DNA of 64,000 nucleotides from positions 248,001 through 312,000 of the forward strand of contig CADCSX010000012.1 in NCBI GenBank assembly GCA_902805475.1. Direction: 5' to 3'. This document shows, in pieces, positions 10,602-22,690 of the stretch; position 1 is the first letter of the stretch; every line of letters begins with the position of its first letter. A program made the position numbers and the translations under genes. The notes beneath the pieces were generated by a model. It was not told the origin of the DNA and made no database searches. It saw only the letters and a list, made by a program, of their open reading frames with translations. The DNA is from Entonaema liquescens. Its lineage: Eukaryota > Ascomycota > Sordariomycetes > Xylariales > Xylariaceae.

Positions 10602-13600
10602 CGATGTGTGCGGCTTTGGCAGATTCGACGCCAACGTCGTAATTGTTCTGGAAAGAGAACGGGAAGAGGGGGGAACGTGTAGAGGACGTAATCCGAGAGC
10701 GAGAGAAGCCTAGACTAAATAGGCGTAGAAGCAAGAAGAATAAAAACGGGGAAATACGGTGGCGTGGGGAGAGCTGTAATTGGAAGAGATCAAGGCGTAA
10801 TCTAGAAAGTCCAGGGGTAGCCCGAAGGGTTGCTGGTTGCGGATTGGCTCTTCAGGCAGCCAGGCCAGAGAAACGAGAGTCAGCGACTCAGCGGTGTCGT
10901 TCTACACAGTAACAATCGCTGGTAGAAGCAAGCAGATGGCTTGGCAACTGATCACTACAACTAGATCCCTGTAGTTGATAACGTGTAGTCTTAACTGTGT
11001 GGATTCCCGCCTTGCTTTTAGGGACGTTTAGGGACGACGATACGACGTAGATCCTTCTTGAGGCTAGCTAACACGTTGTCTGTGCCGCAAGCCTTATTAC
11101 GTTCCTTGATAAAGAAATCTTGACTCTCCGCAACTTCTTTGTTGTTGTTGATAGCTGAGGAATATGTATTCTTTTACAACCTTTAAGCTTACACAAAGTA
11201 ATAGTTCCCGTAAGCTTAAAGGTAGTAGGAATAAATCCCGATCTCTCTCGCCCCTCTATGACACCATACCTACCTACTCAACAAGATACCAACAGATTCG
11301 AAGCCGGCAGATCACCCCCACTTGGAGGCTTTGCCGGAATTAATGTAGCGTCGCGTCGGGTTGGATGGACACCCGCATCAGCATGCAAGAAGGGTACATA
11401 GTGTGATAACGAGTGCCGAGCTTTTTTGACTTCGCTTGAAGCGACTATGCTATGCTATGCTATGATATGATATGATAAACGTGTTCTGAAAAAAAGGAGG
11501 GAAAAGCAGGCGAAAGGAATAGAAGCAATACTTAAAAAAGACAATAACTACCACCAACTATACTTTTTTGAAGAAAACGCGGAGAAAACTTACGCATGCT
11601 GTTTTTACCACGATCAACCTTACAGAGAGAGTATCGTCTACTTAAGACGAGTACTCCCTCTCTCTCTCTCCGACGGGTACGTCGTATGTACCCGACTCTT
11701 AGACACGCACCGGCAAGTATTCCTTGGCTCTCGATTCCCTTCTTTCTCGTCAGCAACCCGTGGATGTCGTGTAACAAGGGTTCCTATTATGTGGATATCT
11801 GCTACGATATACCCGGGTGATATCAGCAACACGTCGCGCAACGTTGGGGACGATTACCTCCGACTTTTTGTTTGTCGGTAGAATCACAACAAGCAATAAA
11901 GTCAACAAGGATTAGACGGGGGGGTTCATCGGGAAACGGCACCACCGCCTCACTTCTTAAGAGACACAACGTATAAGCGACTTACGATCCACACTGTGCT
12001 TCGAGTGACCCGAGCGAAGCAGCGAAGCTTCGAAGAAGTCGCGTAGGGCTGATCAGCTAGCTCCGACGGTGCCTCGCTAGACTGTGAAAAAGGGGGCTGA
12101 GGCTGGCTTCAGTACGCGTATACGTTTGTTTATAGTTAGCTGCGATAAATTCGGTGTTAACCCTATTTGATATAAGGTATCAAATACCTAGCTTTGGGCG
12201 AGGGTTGGTAAAGAAAATACTTTGCAAATATGATTGCCAACTATTGCTATTATTGTTGTTGTTTGTGTAAGGTAGGACGGAACATTGAGGATGATGGCAG
12301 AGATGAGAATTAAATACAAATAAACAGGTATGAAGCTAAGAAGCAAGAATTAACCAATTGACGTAGTCACAACATTCCCCAGCTACAATATAATTGGTAC
12401 AGTCGGCAAAATCGGAAGTTGGTAGAATCAGATTACAAGTTACAAAGATCGATTAATTACTTCGATTGTAATATATAATTATAGATGATAGCTACCAGAT
12501 ACAGAGATCTCTCAATCATTGATGCTTAAAATCCAGGTGTGAAAGGAAAGTGGCAGACTATGACGTAGTCGGTAGGGTAATTACACCAAAGTCTGTGTTA
12601 CCATGTGGATCACTTTACCTCTAGGTGCAGAATTTGGTGCATCAAAGCTTAGCTTTAATCGGCCATATAATGTTAGTCATCCTTGTACGCAATTCATTCT
12701 ATAGTTAAGGGGTTATTTATGCACTTTTATTTAAGTTTTGAAACTTTATTAATTCGCAATGACTAATAATATATAGTTATACTAAGTACCTAATTAACCT
12801 AGTTATATGTCAAGTTACTTAGGTATGTAGTATCTTGAATCTCTTCTTTGAATCGACCATGTAAAAGGCCCAACCATAAAGGTAATGAGATGCCGGATGC
12901 ATGACTCGCAAGGTCTCGACATTGGCTCTAATCCACGAACACTTACCCATAAAGACCTGTAGTCAGATTAAGGTCATCAAACATCGGACCTCCGTTGCCT
13001 TGCCGTTCCAGCGGAGCTATCGGCTCGGATCTAGGTGACGTTGGGGGCGCAAACTCGGTGTCGGCGCAGCGACGATCATACACGGTGTCTCTTTTACCAG
13101 TCATGGCTAGGTAAACCCAAATGATGTAAAGACCGTATTAAGTTTCGAATAGTGTCATAGTCTGGTCCAATAGCAAACCTTGTCATAGAATTCGATCTAT
13201 AAAAAAAAGCAATTTTATCGAGGAATGGAAGGAAACATGTTAACTACCTTCCTAAGGTAGCATATTATTTGAACTATACCAGCTACAGTTTCACAGACTT
13301 AAGGCTCTAGCATAGAAAGACCACTCCCCTTTCTTCTGCCTTGGACAATTCACATGGCTGTCTACAATGACGAGGACATGTTTGCTCAAAATAATCAATA
13401 GCTCCCAATAACTCCGCCCTGGAGAAACATAGGTTATGCCATTATGTGCGCGCATGGAAAGAGTATATAAATCATGATAAGCTATAGAGTAGATGTTGCC
13501 TGTTAGGGAAATACGGGTATATAGGGAGTATATCGAGTATATACAGGGCATACGATGTGCCATTCATTCTGTGTATGAAATTCATCACCAGGTATCAGCA

Positions 13601-15477
13601 CCAATCCTGACCTTGCCAGCTTCCTCTTAACTTAGTGGCCTATGTTACTCATATCTGGTTTCAGGAAACCGATGTGAAGTGCCAATATTACTTGTTCTTA
13701 TAAGGAAATTGTCTCCATGCATCCCAGGATGTCGGGCTTCGGATTGGTTCGTCAAGCAATACCTACGCAGCCTGCCAGGATTCTAGACGAAGCATCTAGG
13801 AAACAGCATGAATGTTTGCGTGTTTCTTGCTCTACTTCGTGATGCTATCGACTAGTTCGGATGGTTGAGCAGTTCAAAGTAATCGTCCCGTTGCTTTCTG
13901 TCGATATCTTAAACATAAGAAAAATGCTTGAGACTACATAACGGTATTTCTATTAAGGGGAAAAACAACCGCACCTCCGGCTCCTTCATCCAATATGCCT
14001 CACTGAGCTTAAGTAGGTAATTGGCACTCATGAGAAGGTATACGTTACTGGTTCATAACGAGGATGCTAAACAATATGAAAGTCTATCATAGATCTTTCA
14101 AATAGCTGAAGCGATTATCTGGCACGTACAGTGTACATGCAAATCCAATGCAACTTAAGGCCCAACATGATCATGATAAGACAGCAATTCCCATCCTGCA
14201 CTTTCGCCTCGCCAGGTACTAGATATGTCCAATCCAGCGTCTGTTTAGGCGAGCTAAATCCACCAACTCATTTCTTATATGTAAGGCATTTTACGTTTCT
14301 TCGATAATCAGAGACTCGAAAAAACATGAATGTTCCTACCACACCCGTGGGAAGTTTATACAGTATGAGGTCTTTACGAACACTCGTTGGGTAGGATGGG
14401 CGAGACCGATGGTGCTGTGACATTGCCCAATCGTCGCAAGAACGTGCGTTTTAAGTATACGATGGATGTGAACATATGCATACGCATATTATATTCTCAT
14501 TACTTCATTGTATCTTTACCCGTCCGCTTATCGCGTGTTTTGCTATGGAGAGTGGTAGGTTAGGCTGCATTCGAAGTGAAAGGCTGTCGGCAATTTCTGT
14601 CAGGGGGTCTCACTCGAGACCCTCTTAGAACAAAGAAGTTGTTTAGTATGAATAGCTATTCTAGTTAAGAGTTCCTTGCGGAGCAATAGAGCTGTTTCCT
14701 CACCTTTTGGTTTGCCTCGTGACAATTTCCATGTCTAGAGATGACAACTTCACAACAGCCTAATTTCTAACAGAGTTATTTTACTGTATCGTTGAGAGTT
14801 GTACGTGCTGCCAATTTATAAGGTTTTGGTTGACAGATGAGTCCCAGCGTGGGACTTTCTAGTAGGATACATGATCGAACAATAGACTTAACAGGTTTGC
14901 GAGCTTCGATTAGTTATTGCAGGATTGTGAAAACCGTGGCTACAGGACTGTAAACCTTACTGACATATCATCTTGTTTGCCTTGATTGATTCTGTGGCCA
15001 ATAAAGGTCAAGTCGAGTTAGAATAATGAGCACAGGTTTTGACTGGTTATACCGTCCTTAATAAAACACTACGATTACCAGCCTACTTGCCAAACAAGAC
15101 ATGACAAACCATTCCTAAAGGTAACAGTCGTATTACCCATGCATTGAATTAGATTTAAGTCTATATGGTCCAATTCTTTGGCTTCTTCCTTGCCTTACTC
15201 ACTTCTCCTGCGGTTCTCCCCCTACCCTGCCGAAAAAATATCGACAGCCAAGTCCGACGAACTCCTAGAAATGAACTATGGCAGACTAGAAAGGCAAAAG
15301 AGGTGCCAAAAATGGAAGGATGCTAGCTTTATGTACAAATCCGACAAGTTCCGGGTATTCGTTTCCTGAACAAAATTCCAAACGACCAATATTTAGTTGA
15401 AAAACACGTTGCCTACGCCAGAAATCCCATTATTGGGGGACCTTTTCAAATGTCTATTGTAGTTCAACCCCTCCCCT
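10602..15477. other. intergenic, 4.9 kb, no gene supported
   Basis: Scattered ORFs of 60-90 codons show no domain, no splice continuity and unremarkable composition. Bases up to about 10900 are probably the CAX 5' UTR/promoter. A TATGC/TATGA microsatellite lies near 11447-11474 and a CT run near 11650-11670. The rest, especially 12100-14900, is AT-rich with dense stops and may be decayed repeat sequence. Confidence 0.55.
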
Positions 15478-17112
15478 TTAGTCCAGGCTCATCCACGCAA
15501 AGGCCGAGAGGGAACCCGCAATAATGACAGCCGTGAGGATACCAGCGCCCACTTTGTCGCCGCCGGTAATCGGAGCCATTGGAGGCAGCTTGGTCTCGGT
15601 AGAACCGGCGTTCGCATTACCCTTAGATGTGCCGCCGGTCTTCTTAGTGAGGGGTGCTGGAACGTCGGGAGCCAGGAGACTGACTAAGGCGCCCAAGACG
15701 TTCATCTGTTGACTGGCACCGACATCACCATCCCAGACACCCGAAGTCCAGTGGAAACCGCAGAATCGACCATTGTTGCCGCCGGTACACTGCTTCACGG
15801 CACCTGCTGTTGATGCCTTGAGGATGGGCATGATCTTCTCCTTAGTGTGAGGTGCTATCTGCATGGTCGTACCCATCCATCGGTGAGTGAATCCTTTGAA
15901 GGACTCCATATCGGAGTTACACTGCTGATATTCACAAGACGGCTCGAACGCGATATGGGCGGGGGCGGGGAAGAAAATCTCGATCATGCGGTCTATAAGG
16001 TTATCGACGCGGTCCTTCCAGATTTGCTCGCCGTCCGTCTGTGTGGTTGTTAGTATTTGAAAAGGATTTGTCTTGATCAGGGACTAGTAAAGCCCGAGTT
16101 GAACCTCATGATTTCACGAGAAAATCATGGGTATCAAGAGAAGCGAGGAGGGGAACGTACATAGTTATACATGAAAGCGGCACCCTGTAACAACATGGCA
16201 GCGTTGTAAGAGAACTGGGCCTTGTTGAGATCAGTGCAGTCGGGCAGATGGGCACCATCATAGACATCCCACTTGTCCGAGATGTAGCCAAGTTTGTCGA
16301 TCAGATCCCAGGTTCTCGTCGCGAGACCGGCGTAAGTCTCGTTGTGGAAATAGCGGGCTAGTCGGGCACCGATGTTGAAGTAACAGGCGTTAGCGATAGC
16401 TATCGTCACGTTAGCATGTGATATATCGTCTGCGAGGACATAAACTGGTCCGACATACTGTTAATGTAGTCGTATCCGTTGTTGGTCGAGTACACCTGCC
16501 ATCGCAGACCCCATTTGCATCGTCCGCTGGGAACTCTTCGATCTTCGCTCGTCTGCTCGTTGAACACGGCCTGCGCCAGCGCTGCCCATTGCGGCTTATC
16601 TTCCGGAGGATCTGTGTATCCTATCTCGGTAGCCAGCATGGCCGACAAAGCCCAGAAAGCTTGATCGTCGTTACCCATGGACGCAGACCAGTTACTTGGC
16701 AAGTAATCTTGATCGTCACCGGCCTGGTGTACCAAAGCCGCGGATATCAAGTCGTCGTACTGCTTGTCGCCGGTGTTATGTCGATAATCTAGCAGCGTAC
16801 CCCACATCGCGCCACCCTGCCACCAGTAGTAATCGCCATCGGGAGGAGGTCCAGGCAAGATACCGGGAACCATGCCCGGTTCGTCGCCATGATAGAAAGT
16901 GAGAAGGTCTTCGGCGACCTGGGAGGCAGCCTTCTTGATGGATTCTAGATGGAGAAGATCATTTGTTAGTTGTATGTCTCTACTTAAGCACCGGGCAATA
17001 GGTAGATAAGTAAGTACACACCTGGGTCGTCGAGGTCTACTTCTAGAGCACCGAACGCTTGATTAGCGAACAGGCCTAGCGCAGCCAGCACCGTCGTAGA
17101 TAATTTCACCAT
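15478..17112 (-). CDS. GH76 family mannan endo-1,6-alpha-mannosidase-like protein (Dcw1/Dfg5 type), secreted, probably GPI-anchored
   Basis: Four exons on the minus strand: 17112-17022, 16944-16459, 16399-16161 and 16038-15478; introns of 77, 59 and 122 nt are GT-AG and join in frame to a 458-residue product. An N-terminal signal peptide (MVKLSTTVLAALGLFANQAFG) precedes the GH76 domain. Visible GH76 signatures are YWWQGGAMWGTLLDY, MGNDDQAFWALSAM (the conserved catalytic Asp pair), CKWGLRWQVYSTNNGYDYIN followed by TIANACYFNIGARLARY, QFSYNAAMLLQGAAFMYNY, FKGFTHRWM and CGFHWTSGVWDG. The C-terminus has a Ser/Thr/Gly-rich spacer and a hydrophobic tail (AGILTAVIIAGSLSAFAWMS), typical of a GPI signal. 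Dcw1/Dfg5 proteins act outside the plasma membrane and are thought to cross-link GPI mannoproteins into the cell wall. The start is fixed by the signal peptide. No defect was seen. Confidence 0.93.
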
Positions 17113-19656
17113 GGTTTGCGAAAAGTATCTACTCGGGAAGAGAGTAGATAAAGGGAGCGAACTTCAATACTAATTTACTAGTGGAGGTAAGAAATAATGG
17201 GAAAAAAAAATAGACAACGAATGGATGACCTGGTATTCGGTAGAGAGAGATGATGTAAATCACGACTTATTTCGGAGACGAGAGGGTTTGGACTTGAAGG
17301 ATAGTGGGAACTCGACGTCAACGACGTGAAAGGCGAAAAAAGACAAGACGAATTAACCAACTAAGCAACGGAACAGGACTGACTACTGCATTGGCAGAGA
17401 GGGCAAAGAATGGGAAAGGCCAAGATTCGAATTGGATTCAGGAGGTAACAAAAAGGAAAAAGACAGGTTGATGAACCAATCAAATAAAAGCTTGGCCAAG
17501 ACTCCAAGCCCAGACCGTCGTGGGGATTGGGTCTTTGGGTCTTTGTGTTCTTGGGTTCTTGGGTTCTTGGTATCTTTTTAGGAAAGAAAAATAAATATGG
17601 GAATATGGGAATATGGAATTATGGGAATTATGGGAATTATGGGAACAAGGAGAACAAGGGGAACAAGGGGGGAGTGAATAAGAGAGGGGACCAAAACGAA
17701 CAGACGAACCAACCAAAGTCTCTTAAATCATTTAAGTCAAACTCAATCGAGATAAAACCACATACGAACCCAAGACTAATAAGAAATTCGTTAGCTGGGC
17801 ATAGGCATAGCCGCATTGCCCAGAACAGTTAAAACAGTCAAAACAGCCAAAACCTATATGGGCGTTACGTATTCGCCTTCCATTTTTCGTATCTAGGGGC
17901 GCGAAGTTCCCGAAGCGAATCCGCGTAATAAAATACATATGTTAGGTCAGGTTAGGTACTTTTGATTGACAGATATAAATAAATAAAAGAATCATCTCAA
18001 AGTCTTACACCTGAAACTTTCACGTTGCTTAGTGGCTGTAAAATTAAAATCCTCATGTTAGTCACATGCGTGCATGCAGTTAACGGTGACATGGAACGAA
18101 TTACAATTGTTGGAAAGTATTGTTACCGTTACTTCCAATCTCCAATCATCGTTAACGGTAGTAGCCGTTGAAACCCGAACAAGCTGAATCGTTGGAAAAG
18201 CCCCCTACTAATACGGTACCCCATTAATTGCATACATCTGAGGTAAACATATGCTGTACGAAGTACTATGTAAGACCTACCCCTGAAGATCTTGGCGCCC
18301 GAGCCGCCAAGCTATGCTAATCCCCAGATGGGACTAGAGAATCTAGGCGCGCGCCAGAAAAAATACCTAGGTAACGATTAGAGGCCAATGAGGATCAATT
18401 ACAAAGTACTCGTGTATAAATATAAAATGTCAGTTGTCCCTCTTGACCAACACGCCGAGACGCTTATGAATGTAATACGCCCTGGAATGGTGTGGTGACG
18501 TACTTCATAAGATGCCGACTCATCCTGCTGTTCTGTGTTTATCTATTTATCTGTTTATCTGTTTCTCTCTATTTTATGAATAAGAGATATAAACCCACTA
18601 GTCATTGATATGAACGACTATGTTGATCTACCGGTTTGAATTGCTACAACTACTTTAGATCAGATGATAGTTGCGATGACCAAAACGTATTCAGCTGAAC
18701 ATACATAATACGGGGTTTACAACATTTCGTACTGATACGGCAGATAAATTGGGACACAAACTATAAGATTTAGCTACACGCCGAGAAGCTTGTCATGATG
18801 CCTCAGGTGTTTGTTCTCGTTCACGTTTAAATCTAGCAGCACTTCAAGAAATTCATATGATGGTGGTTTTGCAACTCTTGCTATTTATATATTCGGAGGA
18901 ACGCTATTCATTCCATCCGTAGATACTACCATAACTATTCTACTACCGATGCGGTTGGACGTTCCAATTCATCGGTATATATCCCTTCCCTAAAAGTTCC
19001 CGGAATACTACGACAATAGCATGAGCGATGTCCTGACCACAACTACCCCTTACTTGCTCTGCCCACAAGGCTGCGGCGTGCCACCACGTGCTGCCAAGAT
19101 GTGATGGTAGATGGGAAAGGGGCTAAAAGCTGGGTTGTACAAGTTTACTCGATTTGCTAAAATGCCGAGCATCCAGAAACGCAGACGAGGAGTGAAAAGA
19201 ATGGTAAATCCAACAATCCAAGTAGATCTTGGACCGTTCATAGCATTCCGGCTTTTCAGTGAAAAGCTCCAATGGGTACGTTTTACCCTTCCGTTTCCTT
19301 TATTCCCCCTTATCAACGAAGTAGGGCGATTGCGACGGCGTATCTAAAACAAATGCAACCGACTTGTTCAAACTCCTCAAGTCCAAAAACGCCTGACGCA
19401 ACGATGCCAAAAGTGAAAGTGCCGAATGCAATGGATATCGTGTATGCTCGTATGCCTGATACCAATGGCCTGACAATTGATATGCGTGGTCTGTCCCTGC
19501 CACTCACGCCGCCTTCGTCATGCGCAATATCGTTCCTCCTGACGATGCTGAGCTGGATGCGTGTATATATCATGGGTATATGTATGTCTGTAGGCTGGCT
19601 AAGACCTGAATGTAAGATATAAGATGTGCGCCAGTTCATGCCGGGAGGCGCACAAA
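17113..19656. other. intergenic, 2.5 kb, with simple repeats
   Basis: Bases 17113-17480 are probably the GH76 5' UTR/promoter. A purine-rich imperfect repeat (GGGAATTAT and GGGAACAAG units) spans about 17600-17670. A hairpin with 7-bp perfect arms CTTGGCG/CGCCAAG lies at 18291-18311, and TACCTAGGTA occurs at 18364-18373. No ORF is credible. Confidence 0.55.
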
Positions 19657-21138
19657 TTAACGGTTTTTGGAGACGCGGAGTAGCTTTGTTCGTAACCATA
19701 AGATGAACATAGTCCATGTGCTCTGGGTCTTCCTCTTGGCTGTATTTCTGCGCTTGGTATGTTGGAAGGGAACGCTCTGCGCCCCTCCGGCCTCATTGCC
19801 AAAATCTGGCGGGCTTCGCGCATCCATGCTGTCGTAGTTGCTGCTAGCAAACTTCTCCGACTCTCCTAGGGGACTAGGAACATTCTTTCGCGATGTACCA
19901 GGTCGCGACATACTGGTCCTAGAGATGGCTATGCTGGGACGGTTGCTGCTGGTTCCGCTGAATTTCCTATTGTGTTTCCCGCGAGCGATTGCTTCCTCCA
20001 GCTCGGCTGCCTCTAGGCGAGCTCTCGCTGCCATCTGCTCCTTATGCGCAGCTGCCGCATGCTTTTCCTTTTCTAGAGCGCGCTTGTTATCGGCTCGCTC
20101 CCGACGCTTAATCTCCTCTCGCGCATATTTCTCTTCTTTGGCCTTCTCCCTCAGTTCAAATTTCCGACGTGCTGCTCGAAGGTGCTCAGCGCGGGTAGCG
20201 GTGTCGAGGTCAGACTTTGCGCGCAATCGCGGAAAGCCGCTGGCATCGAACGAAGATCGTAGAGGAGACATCGGGGTTGCTGAACTAGCTGGAGATCCGA
20301 CGTGATTTGAACCGTTGGATGGAGATATAGGGGAGTCCTTTATGCGATCCAACTGCAGATCAGATCGACTTGGGACTTTGGGGAGGCGTGAAGGTTGCGC
20401 TTGCGACGCTAGGACGGTCCGTGATGTGTTTATTCGGAGGGACGGAGGATGTTGAGAAGGATAAGTAGCTGAAGTATGCGCATTTTTAACTTCTGAAAAT
20501 GATGAGGTACGTTGTGTACTTGCTAGAGACGGGCGACGGATGCCTAACGTAGGTTGCGAATGTGAATGGGAGTTCATCTGAATGTGGAGGCTATTCCTAT
20601 GGCTGTGACTGGTGTCTAAGCTGTTACTACCACTTCCAGTGCTGTTATCGTTATCATTATCATCGTTGTCGTCGTCGTCGTCCTCAGTAATGTCGAAGAA
20701 GGATGTTTGCGAATTGGCATATGATAATGGCGGGGTGGATGTTCGAGGCGTTTGCTGAAAAGGATGTACGAATGGTGCACCGACCTGGTGGCGCGGGTTA
20801 GAGCTGCTAGTCGTCGCGATAGAGACATGGCTTGCACCGCTAATCGATCTAGAATGATTATATCTCTTCGCACCAGCCTCATCCAAAGTAAAGTTTATCT
20901 CTTTAGTCGACTTCTCATACATTCCCACTGACCCTTTCCCTCCTCCTACCCTTCCTTCTTGGGTTTGACACCGCCCATCTTGATCCGTCCAAGCTCTATC
21001 CAAATCTAACGAATTTTTCTCCGACTGCGATGAAAGTTTCTTAAGAATTGGTTTGACCGCAGTCCTAGCTCTTGACTTGCTTATCTTATTGCTCGAGCTC
21101 TGGGATCCAAACCCCGGTAGGCTATGGATTGACGCCAT
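19657..21138 (-). CDS. conserved-looking fungal protein of unknown function (disordered, with a charged coiled coil)
   Basis: A single open frame of 493 residues on the minus strand. The start at 21138 is chosen over an in-frame ATG five codons upstream because it sits in a good fungal context (CACCATGG). I do not recognise a named domain. The protein is Ser/Pro-rich and mostly disordered, with a KEINFTLDEAGAKRYNHSR block near residue 80-98, an Asp/Asn run near residues 152-165, and a long charged helical stretch rich in Arg/Lys/Glu/Ala at about residues 325-395 that looks like a coiled coil. The C-terminus is a short hydrophobic-basic helix (WTMFILWLRTKLLRV), perhaps a membrane-association element (inference). 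Proteins of this layout are widespread in Sordariomycetes as hypothetical proteins, to my recollection. The open frame over 1.48 kb with coding-like composition supports a real gene. Confidence 0.75.
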   Translation of the reverse strand: MASIHSLPGFGSQSSSNKISKSRARTAVKPILKKLSSQSEKNSLDLDRAWTDQDGRCQTQEGRVGGGKGSVGMYEKSTKEINFTLDEAGAKRYNHSRSISGASHVSIATTSSSNPRHQVGAPFVHPFQQTPRTSTPPLSYANSQTSFFDITEDDDDDNDDNDNDNSTGSGSNSLDTSHSHRNSLHIQMNSHSHSQPTLGIRRPSLASTQRTSSFSEVKNAHTSATYPSQHPPSLRINTSRTVLASQAQPSRLPKVPSRSDLQLDRIKDSPISPSNGSNHVGSPASSATPMSPLRSSFDASGFPRLRAKSDLDTATRAEHLRAARRKFELREKAKEEKYAREEIKRRERADNKRALEKEKHAAAAHKEQMAARARLEAAELEEAIARGKHNRKFSGTSSNRPSIAISRTSMSRPGTSRKNVPSPLGESEKFASSNYDSMDARSPPDFGNEAGGAQSVPFQHTKRRNTAKRKTQSTWTMFILWLRTKLLRVSKNR

Positions 21139-22636
21139 GGTGTAGATTGTCATTGGCGCGACAGCGACGGCGACAGCGACAACGACTTATGTGAGTATAG
21201 TAGTAAATGTGAATATGTAAATGTATATGCAAGTATATATGTCTCACTACTACCATATACGCGTACGTATTACACGTCGCTACTGCGGGACCATCGGCGT
21301 AGGTAAATAACCGGCTAGGAAGACAAACAGAATTGTTCTGTTGCGAACAAGTTATTCTTTTCTGTCGCGCCGGAGCAGAGCAAAAGGGGGCTCGCAAGGG
21401 GCCCGCAAGACGGCCAAAGAGTCGGGATCACCGGAATAAAGACATTGAATAATACCGACACTAAGGGTCAGGTGCGCGACAACGGGCTATTTTGTTAGGT
21501 CTGAATAATGTATAACGTATAACATATAACGGATAACGATAAATAAATCACTCAGAAAAAAAAAACCTAAAGATGAGAAGATGATGCTGATGATGACTAA
21601 GACCAAACGATAATTGCGGTCAAAGTGACATCAATAAAAAGGCTTATATGCTTTGATACGCTTTCATATATTCTGAGAGAACAGCGATTCTCGGGAGTTT
21701 TGATCGCCTTCTACCATGTGATAAATACTGAGTCGGATAGATGAACTGGTGGGCCCTTGGTTTGAGGGGTGGAGGGATTGTTCGCTCGATACAGCATAAC
21801 GATGCGGACGGGACGCGCAGCAATTACCAGCATCCAAAGCTCGGTTCACCCTGGGAGGATCCAAGGCGGTGAACCACAGAACAAAAGCGGTCTCCTCAAA
21901 TAATGCCTTTATTGGTCATAGCGTAATGGCGCACATTCGAATAATTTCTTAACAAATAGTAACGATGATAATAATAATAAACAATAAACTAAAAATGACG
22001 AGTAAGAAGAAGGTTGATGATTATGATGGGCAGAAAAAACAACAACAACAACAAAGACGGAAGAGGAATATGATAAGAAGATTACGCAACGATGCGAAAC
22101 TTGAAAGAAGACGAGTAGAACTTTAGCAAAAAAAAGGTTACCTAGCCAACTAGCGTCGACAAGGCGGTGGACGATGGAGAACAATAGTGTACCTAAGTGT
22201 AAGTGTAGGACAATGAGGAGTTAACTAGGTTAGCAAGTCGGGTAAGTCGGGAGAAATGGGGTAAAGGTCCAAAGGGGAAAGGGGGGAGGGGGAGGGGGGT
22301 AAACAGGCGATGAAGTTCAGCCTCACGATTCCATTCTATTATTTTCAGCGGATTGGAGAAACTGGAACGACTGGAACGAACTTCGAAGGGGCCATGTCCT
22401 GGCCCTTCCTAGCCTTGCACGTGGTGGGGAAATAAGGGAATAGGACAGCTTATTTGGTGATGGAAAAGGAAAAGAAAAAGGGGGGGAAGAACTTTAGCAC
22501 CAACTTCTCACCACCTGGGCAGTTTCTCACCTTCTAAAGAGGGGGGAAGATTCGCCGGGGCTGGGTCGGGGTAGGCGGCGTAGCAACGCCGAAACAAGGA
22601 TAGACAGGGATTCAAGCTGTGGCATGCCTTATCGAT

Positions 22637-22690
22637 TAAGGAAATGGTAAGGAAATGGTAAGGAAATGGTAAGAAATGGTAAGAAATTGT
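22637..22690. repeat. short tandem repeat, AAGGAAATGGT-type units
   Basis: About four imperfect copies of an 11-12 bp unit occur in a row (AAGGAAATGGT, then AAGAAATGGT variants). This is a minisatellite with no coding role seen. Confidence 0.8.

Noticed and set aside
13291..13563. 90-codon ORF on the minus strand in the 10.6-15.5 kb interval
   Set aside because: Short, no domain, no signal peptide of convincing quality, and no splice partners.
17527..17832. 101-codon ORF rich in Gly/Asn/Tyr
   Set aside because: It is produced by the GGGAATTAT/GGGAACAAG simple repeat and has no independent support.
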